A DNA stretch of 64,000 nt from Aurelia coerulea (GCA_039566865.1 CM076960.1:9522001-9586000), one strand, 5' to 3'; shown: positions 31,175-43,800, numbered from the stretch's first letter. The notes: generated by a model not told the origin, from the sequence alone. Program-made: numbers and translations.

Positions 31175-32121
31175 TAGAAAGCTAATGACTATGCATAATG
31201 CACTGCATCCTAGGAGCAATGTTGATCGTCTATACATACCACGAAGTGAAGGGGGCAGAGGACTCCTGAGTGTTGAAGATACATTGAATTTAGCTAATCT
31301 GGGTTGCAATTGAAAGTAAGAATGAGTTCAAGAAACGAAAAAAACTCGAAAGGCAAAACAACTGGAAAGCAAAAATGCTACATGGGCAGTTCATCAGGCA
31401 GACAGAAAATCTAGCGGACGAGCAGCAATGGATGTGGTTAAAGGATGGCACTTTGAAAAGGGAGACAGAAACATTGATAATGGCAGCTCAAGAGCAGGCA
31501 ATCAGAACTAATTTGATCAAGGCAAAGACAGACAAGACCCAGCAAGAAAGCAAATGCAGAATGTGCGGTCAAGCTGACGAAAGTGTCAATCATATTTTGA
31601 GCGAGTGCAGTAAGATGGCACAAAAGGAATATAAGCGTCGACACGACTGGGTTGGGAAGAAGGTGCATTGGGAAGTCAGTAAACGGTGTGGATTTGATGT
31701 TAAAGAGAAATGGTACGAACATGAGCCAGATGCAGTCAGTGAGAACAATGATTTCCACATTCTATGGGATTTCGAAGTACAAACAGACCATGTAATTGAA
31801 GCGAGAAGGCCTGACATGATCGTGACAGACAAAAAGAAAAATATATGCAAGATAATTGACTTCGCGGTGCCTTATGATAGCAGAGTGGATGCAAAGGAAA
31901 TGGAAAAAATTGAAAAATATCAAGATTTAGCCAGGGAACTAAGAAAGATTTGGAACAAACGAGTGAAAGTCATCCCTATCATAATTGGAGCTTTAGGAAC
32001 GACTCCAAAACTTTTGAAAAAGAGACTGGAGGACATTGGCATCGAAACGAAGATAGTGGAACTGCAGAAGAGTGCCATCTTGTATTCTGCGAGGATCCTC
32101 AGGAAAGTTCTTGAGATTTGA
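31175..32121 (+). pseudogene. R4/Dong-like retrotransposon, copy 2 (C-terminal half, endonuclease)
   Basis: Directly after the TAA tract comes LMTMHNALHPRSNVDRLYIP and EGGRGL, the post-RT region. A frameshift near 31300 moves to the frame of 31375-32121 (open from IESKNEF). It has a CX2CX8HX4C knuckle (CRMCGQADESVNHILSEC) and a restriction-like endonuclease core with RRPDMIV and IIDFAVPYD. RT catalytic blocks are absent, so it is 5'-truncated inside the element. (TAA)n lies on both sides. It resembles copy 3 much more than copy 1, so at least two lineages are present. Confidence 0.82.
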
Positions 32122-32189
32122 GGAGACTTGTTGTCACCGAACCTCAAGAAAAAGAACTCTACTGACATTTAGACAGTATGCGCTATGAC

Positions 32190-32336
<147 letters not shown>

Positions 32337-33757
32337 CTTCTTCAGCAGGGAAAGAAGAATTAGGAGAAGTAACCATTCAGAGAGGAATCTTCCAGGGTGA
32401 CTGCTTGTCCCCGCTACTTTTTGTGATTTGTCTTCTACCAATGTCAATGGTGCTGAGAAAGTGTAAGGCTGGATATCAACTTGAAAAGGGAAAAACGAAA
32501 GTAAATCACCTCCTCTTCATGGATGATTTGAAGTTATTTGCAAAGGATGAAAATGAGATTGATTCACTGGTAAGAACTGTGAGTGTTTTCAGTGAGGACA
32601 TTGGTATGATGTTTGGAGTTCAGAAGTGCGGAGTGGTTGTAATGAAAAGAGGAAAAGTTATGAATAGTGATGGTGTACAACTGCCAAACGGTGAAACAAT
32701 TAAAAGTGTCGGTGAAGAAGGATATAAGTATCTTGGTATGCTGGAGATAGACGAGATTATGAATCAAACTATGAAAGAGCTTGTTCAAAAGGAATACCTT
32801 CGAAGATTAAAAAAGATACTTAAATCAAGACTGAATGGAAAGAATGTAATCATAGCAATAAATACATGGGCTGTGTCATTGCTGAGGTATGGAGCTGGTT
32901 TGATAAATTGGACCAAGAATGAACTACAACAACTTGATAGAAAAACGAGAAAGAAACTTACCATGTATGGAGCGTTCCACCCTAAAAGCAATGTGAATAG
33001 ACTGTATTTAACAAGGCAGGAAGGAGGGAGGGGCTTGATTGGAGCTGAAGAGACTGTACGAAGTGAGGAGAATAGTCTTGGCTGGTATGTGATGAACAAT
33101 GACCACGAAATAATGAGATCGGTTGAAAAAGAAGGAATATTGAGATTAAATGAAATCAAAGACCCAAGAGTATGGAAACGACAGAACAAAGAACAGCATA
33201 AGAATGGGTGGGTAGATAAACCGCTACATGGGCAAACAGCTGCTGCTACAAAAGATTTGATGGATAAAGATAAGAACTGGAATTGGTTAAAACATGCAGG
33301 ATTAAAGAAAGAAACAGAGAGCACCATATTTGCAGCGCAAGAGCAAGCAGTGGGAACAAATTCTGTAAAGAACATCATTTACAACGAAAATGTATCAAAA
33401 GAATGCAGACTGTGTGGAGAAGCGGATGAAACAATTGCACACATTGTTTCTGAGTGTCGACAGCTAGCACAAGTACAATATAAAGGCTGGAGACATGACA
33501 AGGTAGCTCAAATTGTCCACTGGAAGTTATGTCAAAAACTAGGATTAGACCATGGAGATAGATGGTACAACCATAAAGTAGAGAGTGTGATTGTGACAGA
33601 AGACTTTAGGTTATTATGGGATTTTCCCATACAGACAGATCATCGACTGGAGCATAACCGACCAGACATTGTGTTTGAAAACAAAAAGGATCGATCGTGT
33701 CTGCTGATTGACATATCCTGCCCCTTTGATACAAGAATTGAAAGAAAAGAAAGAATA
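32337..33757 (+). pseudogene. R4/Dong-like retrotransposon, copy 3 (RT from motif B, plus endonuclease)
   Basis: One open frame of about 470 codons that begins right after the TAA tract, upstream of the TTG at 32405. It reads IFQGDCLSPLLFVI (motif B region), FMDD in HLLFMDDLKLF (catalytic), a post-RT HPKSNVNRLYL, a CX2CX8HX4C knuckle (CRLCGEADETIAHIVSEC), RPDIVF and LLIDISCPFDTR. It stops at KER followed by an (AAT)n tract, so the last part of the endonuclease domain is lost. No internal stop: recent but truncated at both ends. Confidence 0.83.
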
Positions 33758-33777
33758 ATAATAATAATAATAATAAT
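33753..33777. repeat. Short (AAT)n tract
   Basis: Eight units. It is both the point where RLE copy 3 is cut off and the 3' tail position of the minus-strand non-LTR element that follows, so it may be that element's (ATT)n tail. Confidence 0.8.
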
Positions 33778-34960
33778 CTTTCATATTTATACAGGTTAAT
33801 TTGTTCAGTAAATAAGATTACTGTTATCAATCAAAGACCTGTATTTTACAAAATAAAAGTTGATATCTACAAGAATAAAGTTAAAAATTTACAAGAATAA
33901 AAGTTCTATATTACAAGATTAAAATTACAACTGATAAATGGCTAAAAGTCTAGGTTTGTGTCCTTGCTGGATGCTTTAAATTTCAACAATGATGTTTCAG
34001 TTTGTAAGTTATCAGGTAGATTGTTAAATATTTTTGCTCCTTGAAACGCGAAGGTTTTACGTCCAGGTTCTGTCCTAACTTTTGGAATGACCACGCTTTT
34101 GTTGTTTTTGCGGGTATTCTTTTTGTGGCTGTTCCTTGTAAAATAATTTTCAAACGCTTTTGGTGCTATACTGCTCAAGCATTTAAAAACCTCTAGGGCA
34201 CATAGTCTGTTTCGAATCTGGTTAATTGGGGAGAGCTTAACACCACTTTTTCGATTGCCATTGATGATGCGTATTGCTCGATCTTGAAAGGTTTCAAATC
34301 TTTGTTTCTTCGATTGGGTCATGCCGACAAAAACATTAGAGCAGTAGAGCATGACAGGAAGAATCATCACTTTGTATATGGTTTCTGCGGTGTGTTGACT
34401 GATGTTCTGTCGCACTCGTGATAGTAACTTGATTCTTGATGAAATCTTTTTGAATGTCTTCTCTAAATGTTCATTGAAATTAAGATTTTTTTCCAATGTC
34501 ACACCTAAATATTCATAGTTTTGCGTCTCAGTAATACTTTGTTCGTTCATTTTGGTTTCTAGTGGCTTAGATTTCGATGTTCTCTGATGCGTACCGAATA
34601 TGATACATTCGGTCTTTGTTTTTTTCAAATTAGGGACTAAGTTATTTATGGCAAGCCATTCAGCAATTTGATCAATGTCAAGCTTTAATTGGCTTTCGAT
34701 ATTTTCACAACTTTTATCCGCATAATAAATGACTGCATCATCAGCATATAAAATGATTTCACAGTGGTTTAGTTGGAGATCAATATCATTGATTAGCAGA
34801 ATGAACAATAGTGGTCCTAAAATGCATCCTTGGGGAACTCCACAGGATACAGATTGAGTTTCAGACTTCATTCCATCAAATTGAACAAACTGTTTTCTGT
34901 CAAATAAATAGTTTTCAAACCATTGCATCTCTTCACGACTGATTCCATATAGGGGTAGCC
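33778..34960 (-). pseudogene. Non-LTR retrotransposon, RT C-terminal half
   Basis: The ORF 33942-34928 (328 codons) extends upstream in frame as YGISREE. Motifs are CGVPQGCILGPLLFILLIND and catalytic YADD in ILYADDAVIYY. A thumb region follows (YEYLGVTLEKNLNF), then the C-terminal GRKTFAFQGAKIFNNLP. Motif A and the APE endonuclease are missing (5'-truncated at about 34960). Intact frame, so a recent insertion. General Jockey/CR1/L2-like style; clade not resolved. Confidence 0.8.
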
Positions 34961-35176
34961 TATATTTGCACCATCTTTTTTGCCGTGGGAAATGGGCCCT
35001 AGTGGTTAGTTTTGCCCACTAGTCAAATTTCCTTAAAAGATGCCTTGATCGAAAAAATACATTCCGGGAATACATTTCTTCAGTTAGTTCTCAATCATGT
35101 TTCCTTTTTCGATTGGTTAACTAGCTTTATCATCACAGCCATTCAGGATTTTAGACAAGTCACAAGTCACAAACTT
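34961..35176. other. Spacer with ACTAGTGGGCC-type repeat fragment
   Basis: gggccctagtggttagttttgcccactagtcaaat recalls the ggcccactagt words at 5060 and 23400. No gene. Confidence 0.4.
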
Positions 35177-35290
35177 GTCCGCGGTTTTCTTGTCCGCGTT
35201 TTAGAATTTCACACTGGTAAAAATCTAAAACGCGGACAGGAAAACCGCGGACCATTCAAATATAACGAATTTGTTTTTGAAAATTCTTGT
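35177..35290. repeat. CGCGGAC hairpin repeat, copy 2
   Basis: gtccgcggttttcttgtccg (35177) pairs with cggacaggaaaaccgcggac (to 35252) around a short loop; both arms also contain cgcgttttaga. The flank cattcaaatataacgaattt is shared with the other two copies. Confidence 0.85.
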
Positions 35291-35511
35291 AATCACGGTA
35301 ATCACCTTGCCTAATTGATGATTGATCCCAGTAGTAGAAACATCTGCGGATCCCAGTAGCAACATTTGCGGATCCCGATACTTCCAGTAATATTTACGCC
35401 TTCTTTAAAGCTTTAATATCAATTTCATACATTTCCTCTGGTCCGTTGACGCGTTGAGAAACGGTCCTTAAAGGCACTGTGTCCATATATCAATAAATTG
35501 CATGCACGAAC

Positions 35512-37517
35512 CCCGGGGGTGAAGCTACCCAAAACCGGGGACGGGGACTTGAGTAGGTCATCTAGGCAAGAGTACCCAAAACCGGGGAGAATATTTTGAA
35601 AAGACCACCCAAAACTGGGGTAACTTTTATGATGAAATACCAAAAATTGTGGAATTCCTGTAATCCCGCACCTACAACATATTTCACATGAAAAAACCTT
35701 TCTTCCTAATTCAAACTGTGTAGAAGCTCTACAAATGTGTTCTGTACAAAAAGTAATGTGCTAGAGCCAAACTATTATGGACCATTATGAGGGACCATTA
35801 TGGAAACAAGGTTGCACTGATCTTTTAATGCTTATCCCTGCCATTTTAAACTGGGGGTATTTTTAGGTTCAATTTTTAACTTTTATATTATACACTTGTA
35901 ATTAAACTGATTATTTTTCCTAAATTCATGTTACATCAAATTTTTAATTCATAACAAGGCCAAATTCTAAAAAATACATACATACATAGAACAAAATAGC
36001 AAAATTCTTGGGTCAACAGGTATATCCCAATCTATATACAATAACATAATTATGAGCAAATGCAGAGCTTAATCAGTGGGCCACTTTGGTCAACACTGTG
36101 CTGTATTCGTTTTTTCTATTTGCTTGATTAATGTTTACTTTAGTGCTTTACTGCATATCTTAATGTCTAAATATCACAAGAAACACAGCATCCTGCAAGA
36201 TTATTCCATGTATGTACAAAAACTGCACAAGAAATCATCATCAGTAGTGTGCCTTTCATGAATAAGCTTGATGAGATGGAGAGGGATTCACCATGCTTGC
36301 TGATCAAGATAATAACCATCTGTTATACCGTTTTGACAACAATTATTGAGCTCTCGCCTCTCTGTTTGCTTAATTAATAATGAGGCAAGATCTGGCAGCC
36401 AAAGAAATCTCCGAGGTTGAGGTAACGCCCAAGGCTTATAGGCTATAGCTAGTAGGGGAGGCCTAATAATTTACATACTTCCCCTTTTGTGGGAGTGTGA
36501 CAGCAAAAATCCTGTTCAGTTATGGCATAATTAGAACTTACGATACAATAAAAGCGGAGACATACCCTCCCTGGTGTGTGGCATTGCTATCTTTCGCCAT
36601 TCGTAATTTTGCCATCTCTCCAGTTTTAAAGATTTACAACAACATAACAACAACAACAACAAGTTTAGTTTCGCGCCCTTTAGGGCGAAAACGAGGTCAT
36701 TCGAAAATGACCGAGCAAAATTTTTCAGAATTTTTCACAACTGATTGAGGCAATTGTCTGAAAGCAACGAAAGAAGGCTTTTACTGAAGATTTCATCCCA
36801 TCTGATCTTATTTGATGGAGTAATCTTGAATATTTCAATGAAATTGAAAATAGTGTGGATTAATAATACTATCAACCTGAAACCACAGTAGAGACTTGGC
36901 TTGGCCTTTGGGGTATGTATGTGTCACACACATATCCCATCCAGCATTGATATGATTTCATGCCATGGTAGAACGACAACGATGGATGGCGAAGCATCAG
37001 ACAGAGCAGGCAGATAACAGTCACTAATTCATAGTAGAGTGCATATAATGTGGTGTATTAACAAGAGCAGAAATGCTCCAGGAGAAGTTACTACAAAGGC
37101 AAAGCAAAGACTAGCAAAGACTTTGTATAAAAGAGAACAGGGAATATATGCTCCACTTCACCAGTAGTGTCAAACCATGTGATATTATGAACTTCAAAAG
37201 ACTTTGAAAACTGCTTTATTAGTAAAAACAAAAATGAATTGGCGTGAGTTGTCAAGCATCAGTAACTAATCAGACCTCTAATAGAGATGAGATCAAACTT
37301 TAATTTGTGTTCGACAAGTAAGGAGTGGTAGAATTCCTACCCAAAACTGAGGATGATAGGATCTTCCTGCAAAATAGGTGTTGGTATGAATTTATAACCC
37401 AAAACCGGGGATTGTGAGAAATTTATGACCCAAAACTGGGGACTGATCGGAATTTATGACCCAAAACCGGGGTCCACAAGTCCCCGTACCCCGGTTTTGG
37501 GTAGCTTCACCCCCGGG
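35512..37517. mobile_element. Element C: CCCGGG-ended DNA transposon, 2.0 kb, 8-bp TSD
   Basis: Both ends read cccgggggtgaagctaccc inward, perfectly inverted. gcacgaac flanks both (35504-35511, 37518-37525). Subterminal repeats of acccaaaaccgggg occur on the left (from 35529) and on the right (several between 37334 and 37500). No transposase frame is found: short frames at 36076 and 36497 lack motifs. A small ctttagggcgaaaacgaggtc hairpin lies near 36680. Superfamily unassigned; shares end sequence and style with elements A and B. Confidence 0.9.
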
Positions 37518-37525
37518 GCACGAAC

Positions 37526-38059
37526 AGTTGAAACTGCTGACACGATGCTGACATGCATGTAACTGTTCGAGAATTTGATTGGTTTAGGGCAGGCTGTTTT
37601 AAACTGATCACATGAAGATAAGAGCCTCGTTGTCGAAAGGAAAGGAAACCTATTCTGTCTGATAACACTCACACAAAAGAAGAAAACAAGGACCTTTGAA
37701 AATTCTAGAACACTTTTTGAAAAGGCGAGATTGCTAAATCGCTGCTGACGAATTCAAAAGAACTTGAAACAGTCGTTTGACTAACAAACAACACTTTGCA
37801 AGAAAAGACTTTGCAAGAAACAACGCTCACATGAAAAAACGACGAAAGATCACATGTTTTCGAGATACCCCCCTCGAAGTCGTCTACTTACATGGACACA
37901 GTGCCTTTAAATCTCCGTTTTTCGTCTTTTGCAAAATTTCAAAGAATTTCATTAGTGTTTCCGTCTTTGTAATAAAACTAGTAACAAATGGAAGAAGGAA
38001 ATGGTGCAATACGAGAGAAATGATGCAAAGAGACAATGTTTACTTCGGAGAAAACAGGT
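37526..38059. other. Non-coding stretch
   Basis: No gene or repeat structure recognised between element C and the CGCGGAC repeat. Confidence 0.5.
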
Positions 38060-38240
38060 AACGAGCGTTCAAATTCGTTATATTTGAATGGTCCGCGGTC
38101 TTCTAAAATCCTTGTCCGCGTTTTAGATTTTACCGGTGTTAAAGTCTAAAACGCGGACGAGAAAACCGCGGACTATTGTTCTCGTTTGATCCGCGTGTCC
38201 GCGTTGTCCGCGTTGTCCGCGGTTTAGACCTGGCCGAAAT
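38060..38240. repeat. CGCGGAC hairpin repeat, copy 3, inverted relative to copy 1
   Basis: Hairpin 38091-38173 (gtccgcgg...ccgcggac), followed by ttgtccgcgttgtccgcgg, the reverse complement of the start of copy 1. Here the region corresponding to the captured RT fragment in copy 1 is only ttctcgtttgatc, so this copy shows the uninterrupted arrangement. Confidence 0.8.
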
Positions 38241-38344
38241 TTTTGGGTTTGTTTCGTTTTGGCATGCGAAGAACTCCTTAGAGTTGCAAAATTAATCATA
38301 TTTTTGGGTATTACCAGCATCATTTTGGTTTTATCGAACTATTG

Positions 38345-38575
38345 CTGAGTAGTTCACTTTACCCCGGCCTGAGGTAAAGTGAACTAGGCAGAATGGTCGC
38401 CAAAGGAAGCTCTTTTGTGAGACAATGGATAAAGATTTGAAAAATATTTTTGCTGGATAAACTGAGCCAAGACATAATGTCAAAACAACGTTAACAAGTT
38501 TACCCTCAGCTACAATCTCTTTAGGATATCCTTGAAAAACCCCCAAAATAGTTCACTTTACTTCATCTTACCCTA
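38345..38575. repeat. TAAAGTGAACTA repeat family, right locus
   Basis: The 12-mer occurs inverted at 38350-38361 and 38549-38560 and direct at 38375-38386. The sequence ends cttaccctag, the inverse of tagggtaag at 21394. Sits next to a CGCGGAC repeat, as does the left locus. Confidence 0.6.
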
Positions 38576-38630
38576 GTCTCTATAGGCTTCACGAGCTACT
38601 CGTGATGAGTGCAGGCCAACGAGTAGTTTT

Positions 38631-38796
38631 AATAGACCATTTTGACATTTAGAAAAAGGATCTGGGGAGAGCAATATTTTTCTGGTAAATGGCTGCCACA
38701 GGGCTTTTCACCAACGATAAATTGCACTGTGGCAGCCATTTACCAGAAAAATGTTGCTCTCCCCGGGCCCTTTTCTAAATGTCAAAATGGTCTATT
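38631..38796. mobile_element. Hairpin MITE, ~70-bp arms
   Basis: The left arm starts aatagaccattttgacattt and the right arm ends aaatgtcaaaatggtctatt. The inner parts tggtaaatggctgccacag and ctgtggcagccatttacca also pair, leaving a loop of about 25 bp. Near-perfect, so young. No coding sequence. Confidence 0.85.
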
Positions 38797-39292
38797 ACTA
38801 ACATAACATGGAAAAGTTTGGATGTTTTCTTTCAAGTGCGTAGAGTTCTTGGCTTTAATCCCCTTCTTTAATCTGCTAATGACTTTGTGGAATCTTTATT
38901 CATTGTGAACTGATCTTCACACTTTATCAAGTGGGACAATAGGAAAAGTGGATTGCCCAACTCCTTGATCACTCCGGTCTGCTCCGCTTTGTAATTTGGC
39001 AGTATGGACCAATGGGATAAAATGACAATTAGAAAATTGCTACAAAATATTAGAAACTTTCCGGAAAGGCCTCCGGGAGAAGGCCCATGACGGAAAGCAA
39101 ACCAAAGGAAAAAACATATAATTATTCATCAAGAACCACATAGAAACTGTGAAAATCCAACCAGGAAAAGTATGTTTGGGCGTGCGATTCAATGCATGCC
39201 TTGGAAATTTCAGGCATGTGTGGAGGAGTGTGCATGCGATCGCACGCCTAATATAACCAAGACTGGCAATTAATGGAAAAATAATGTAATCC
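38797..39292. other. Non-coding stretch
   Basis: No gene or repeat recognised. Confidence 0.5.
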
Positions 39293-39294
39293 TA

Positions 39295-39817
39295 CAGGGT
39301 GTCCCAAAAAACATCTGCACTGTTTGAGTGGCTTCTAGGGAGCAGCCATAAATCCAATTTTTCTGTTTTTTTTAGATTCTTGACAGGAGTTGGTGCTAGG
39401 GTTGGAAATGTGCAACACAAGTGCTTCAGGCCATGGCATGCGTTCATAAGATATTTTGCTTCTCAAAAGTGATAAAGTCGTTTTAAACCAACAATATTGC
39501 GTTCAGCATGCTGCTTTGCTTGGTCGATATTCTTGAAGAATATGGGTCATCGAGGGGTCATCGATTACTCCCAAATGCGTTCCCTGGCATAACTGTAAAG
39601 TTTAAGTTCATTTCATGTTAAAATTCAAGTTATAAGGTTAAGTACGGAGATAAAATACTCTGGTTTTGAAGCAACCAGTGATTTTGACTTTCTTTCTCAA
39701 TAAATCAACAACCACTTGTCAGATTTGCACAAACTCGGTGCCAAACTCTAAGTTGAAATTTCTCCTTTCCTCCACAGTAGCCATTCAAACAGAGCACATG
39801 TTTCTTGGGACACCCTG
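39295..39817. mobile_element. mariner-like MITE, TA target duplication
   Basis: Left end cagggtgtcccaaaaaacat and right end atgtttcttgggacaccctg are inverted, with about 40-bp TIRs (a few mismatches). TA flanks both ends (39293-39294, 39818-39819). No transposase is present in 523 bp. A CAGGGTGTCCC terminus and TA duplication are typical of Tc1/mariner. Confidence 0.85.
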
Positions 39818-39819
39818 TA

Positions 39820-40129
39820 TATTTGACTTCTGGATTATGGAATGTATATTTCTTAATTCTTCTCTGAAAACAAAAAGTATGGTCTTTTAAAACATGTATA
39901 ACATGTCACTTCATCAAAGTACATCTCGTCCCACTTCTTTTCTTTCCTGTAAAGTCTCAAAGAAACCTAATTGAAATCAGCAGCCTGGTCAGGTCAAATC
40001 AAGTGGGAGGGTAGGAAAACGAGGCAGTCTGGGGGCGAAGCCCCTGGGAAAACTTTTATGGACACGCGCACTACTTTGGCTTAGAACAAATGATCATGAT
40101 AATCACAATTTAATTTCTTCTTATTGTAA
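39820..40129. other. Non-coding stretch
   Basis: Contains gggggcgaagcccctggg (short hairpin, about 40030). A ttcgcccc-type phrase also occurs near 19715. No gene. Confidence 0.45.
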
Positions 40130-41484
40130 TATAATAATACAACTTATTTACAGTTGGTTAGAGAAATAGCTAATGCTAATAAAGGCCAACTCTACCCTAT
40201 TTACAATGTCTGAAATTTAACTATATTATACAAATGCGGCAGTTACATCCGGATCCCTTCCAACTTCTGATTTTCATTTTGAATTCATCATCGCTTTTTG
40301 CAGCTTTATATTGGTCTGAAAGCCGATTCCAAACCATGCTACCCCTATACGAAAGAGACTCGTTCCCATATTTTTTAATCCTAGTGTTAGGAAGTTGGAG
40401 GAGATCGTTTATTCTTAAGTTATATGGAAGCACTTTTCTATTGAAGAACTCCCACAAAAAGGAGGGGTTTCCAGAAGTAATACATTTGTATACCTCTAGC
40501 ATAAGTTTTTGCAGATTTTTTTACATGTTGTGATTTCCTCGTTCCTATGTAAGAGTTCTTCAAAACTGGAGTCAAAATCATTTAGCAGCACTCTCAGGGC
40601 ACGCTTATGAACCCGATTTACTTCATCGTTGGCTGTTTTTCCACAGAACACCCAGATGAGTGGGCAATAGTTAAAATTTGTTAGTATAAATGAGTCATAT
40701 AGCAGGCTAGCTTTTTGAGAGTCAAGGTTTCTTGCAACCCTTGAAAAAGCTTTAACCTCATTTTTGGTCTTTTGGCAGATAGTTTTGATGTGTCCATTAA
40801 AGTTAAGTTTTGAGTCAATGGTGACACCTAAGAGTTTTACCGTCTTGGACATCTTTATGATATTGCCGAATGCATAACTCGTGGTCTTCTTTTAGCCCAA
40901 AGAGAATTAACTGAAATTTGTCCGGATTTGCAACCATTTCGTTAAGTTTATACCAGTTCATTGCTTCTCTTATATCATTTTCAATGCATGTGGCCACTTC
41001 GTCTAAGGTTTCACCACATGCAAAGATCGTGTTATCATCAGCAAAGTTGCAAACCTGAGAGTTCTCTATAGCATAAAAGAAGTCATTCATAGATATGTTA
41101 AATAAGAGGGGGCCAAGCACGGACCCCTGTGGAACTCCTTTTGAAAATGTTTTCCAGCTACTAAAGCTACTGCTTATTTTGACCCTCTGCTTTCTCTCAG
41201 TGAGGTGACTGTGTATGAGTTTCAGACTGTCCATGCCGAAGCCGTAAGCCTCAAGTTTAGCGATGAGCAGATCATGAGGCAGACAGTCGTATGCCTTTGA
41301 GAGGTCCATAAGTACCATGGCAGTGACACCCCCCTTGTTGATACAGCGACAAACCACTGCAACCACCCGAAAAAGAGCATGCTGAGTACTGTGACCTTTT
41401 TTAAAAGCACAAAGGATCGACGAGAGTCTCTTTTCAATAGACGGTAGAATTTGTTTTAATAGTAGGCGCTCGAAAACCTTTGAT
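40130..41484 (-). pseudogene. CR1-like non-LTR retrotransposon fragment (RT and C-terminus)
   Basis: Three minus frames follow each other: 41484-40815 (SKVFERLLLKQIL, motif A MDLSKAYDCLPHDLLI, GVPQGSVLGPLLFN, catalytic FADD in VCNFADDNTIF), 40852-40496 (KLLGVTIDSKLNFNGHI, FNYCPLIWVF) and 40502-40221 (PYNLRINDLL, C-terminal CNCRIC). Frameshifts lie near 40850 and 40500. 5'-truncated where element B2 begins (41484). The first residues of the 41600 ORF are antisense of B2 and not RT. Related to the fragment at 18285. Confidence 0.8.
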
Positions 41485-41808
41485 CCCGGGGGGGGGGGGG
41501 GGGGTACTTCATTGTCAACATGATTCGACCTGAACTTGGACTTTGAGAAAAGGACCCATTCGTATGACGAAATATTCAGAAATGTCGAGCCCATTTGCAT
41601 GAATATTATGAAATTTTTGACCCATGTGTATGAATTTGTCGATTTGAAACAAAGGAAAATGTCAGTTTTTTGGCGTGGATTATCATTATGGGGCCCATTG
41701 ATAAGAAAATTCTCAAAGAACTACCCATCTACCAGAAATTTGGTTAAAAACAGACCCATACGTAGAGAATTTCGGATGAAAAAACCCATCCATATGAGTC
41801 ATTCAAGT
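41485..41808. mobile_element. Element B copy 2, truncated on its right
   Basis: Starts cccgggggggg...tacttcattgt at 41485 and is identical to 22997-23348 (reverse complement) except for G-run length, until catatgag at 41804. The last about 40 bp and the second terminus are missing, and the sequence jumps into a different RT. No target duplication on the right. Confidence 0.85.
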
Positions 41809-43800
41809 AAATGATGAAAAGAAAAGGGCCTAAACAAGAACCTTGGGGAATACCACAGGTTACATCTCTGGCTTTAGAATGCTGACCGTTCAGAGAGCAG
41901 AACTGTTTTCTATTATTTAAGTAGGATTCAAACCAATTCCCAGCTTTGCCTCTTATTCCATATGCACGTAATTTTTTGAGTAATATATCGTGATCAACCG
42001 TATCGAAGGCTTTCTTAAGGTCGAGAAAAATAGCGAGATTAACATTGCTGCGATCTACGTTTTCGTACCAGAAGTCTGTGCTGCTTTTGAGTGATGTTAT
42101 CGTGGAGTACAACTTACGAAAAGCTGCTTGGTTGCATGTAATACTCTCGTTAATTTTAAGAAACGCAAATAGTTGATCGTGCGTTAGTCGCTCTAGCATC
42201 CTTGAAAACACTGAGATTACAGAGATAGGTCTGTAGTTGTTTAGATCAGTTTTTGGGCCCGACTTGTAAATTGGGGTGACTCTCGCTAATTTCCGGATGT
42301 CAGGAAAAACACCATTCGTAAGTGATGAGTTATAAATCAGCATAAGGGGCTGAGCTATAAATTCGCTCGCGTCTTTTACCAAAGCTACGGTAACTTTGTC
42401 AGGACCAGACGCTTTTCCGTTCTTTAGCTGATTGATAGCATTCATCACATACTTTTTGTCGACTGTTTTGAACAGCATTTCGTTGTTTACTGGTGTGATA
42501 TGCCGCAAAAAATTATCATTTGGTCTCGTTTCTATGCTCTTCGCGAGCTTTGGTCCAACAATTCAACGCTTCAAGCACATCACGCTCTTTTGTCAAACTT
42601 TTGCCGTCAATTTCTAGACTGGAAACCGTCGTGGATTTAATATCTTTATCCAAGATTTTTTTGATTGTTTTCCACATTTTCTTCGGGTCCCCTTTATTTT
42701 TCCCAATTAAACCTTTGTAATAATCCTGAATAGAGTACCTAATTTCTTTGGTTACTTTATTCCGCTGCTTGGTATGAGCTGACCACATTTCAGGAGGTTT
42801 TGCCGCTATTTTTCTCAGTCTGTCCCTAGTCTCCATCGATTTTCTGAGATTTGGAGTTAACCAAGGAGCATATTCCGACCTCACTCTTTTTTTTTAATCG
42901 GAGCATGTATATTCAAAAGCGACTCGAGAATCTCCTGAAATGTGCCAGCCATAGCAGATGGATCATTAGCAAAAGGGGTAAGAATCGTTTCCCAATCTAT
43001 TTGTTGCAGGTCGTGCTGGAAAAGTGCCTTGTCGTATTTCTTCATTGTACGAGATTTGACTATTTTTGGCTTTGTTCTTTTTTTCTTGTGTCGCCAGGCA
43101 TTTACTTTCCTTACTCTGTACACCAAATAGTGGTCCACTATCCCTGTTTCTAGGACATCTGCCTTTAAAATATATTTGGAGCTCGAGGTAGAGAAATGAT
43201 CTATAAGTGATTTGCTTACTCTTTGTTCACCTTGTTCAGTTGTTGTTACTGCGACTCTCGTGTACTTTTTAATCAACTGCTCTATTTGATATTCGGAATA
43301 TACAAGCTTCAGTTTTTTTGTATTAGCATTTGTACCATTCTTAAAATCGCAGTTTGTGTCGCCAGCGAGCATAATTTCCTTTCCTTCCTTGTCAAGGTCC
43401 CGGAGAGATTCTCTCAGGTTCTCGAATGCAGCATCATCAACACCGGAGGTTGGGGGTTGATACCAGCATGCAAATAAGAATGACCTTGCATTTTATTGTT
43501 TTATCTCAAGGGAAAGAAGCTCTAGCTTATCGCTTTTTTGTTTGATTTTTGGCTCGGGAAGTGCATCTTTAACATAAATTGCGACTCCTCCCCCATTTAC
43601 GTTTCGGTCGTTACGAAATATCTTGTAGCCCTCTATCGATACTTCGGCATCTCTAATATTTTCGTCCAACCGGGTTCGCTAAGACCAATGATATCAATAT
43701 CGTTGTCATGCAGTATAATGCTAAGCTCATTCCTATGTTTTCTGAGGGAAACTATATTTAGGAAAGCAATTTTAAGACCATTCCTCTTTCTCGAGTGATG
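41809..43800 (-). pseudogene. APE-type non-LTR retrotransposon fragment (endonuclease plus RT N-terminal part)
   Basis: Read on minus from 43800: KIAFLNIVSLRKHRNELSII and IIGLSEPG (endonuclease start), a frameshift near 43670, GYKIFRNDRNVNGGGVAIYV, then the 43372-42881 frame with LAGDTNCDF and SLIDHFST (endonuclease catalytic end). The linker (42884-42516) and RT (42508-41809) follow: NYRPISVISVFSRML, motif A FLDLKKAFDTVDHDIL, motif B CGIPQGSCLGPFLF. The RT ends at LND before the catalytic YADD. Three frameshifts at least. A different family from the fragment at 40130. Confidence 0.8.
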
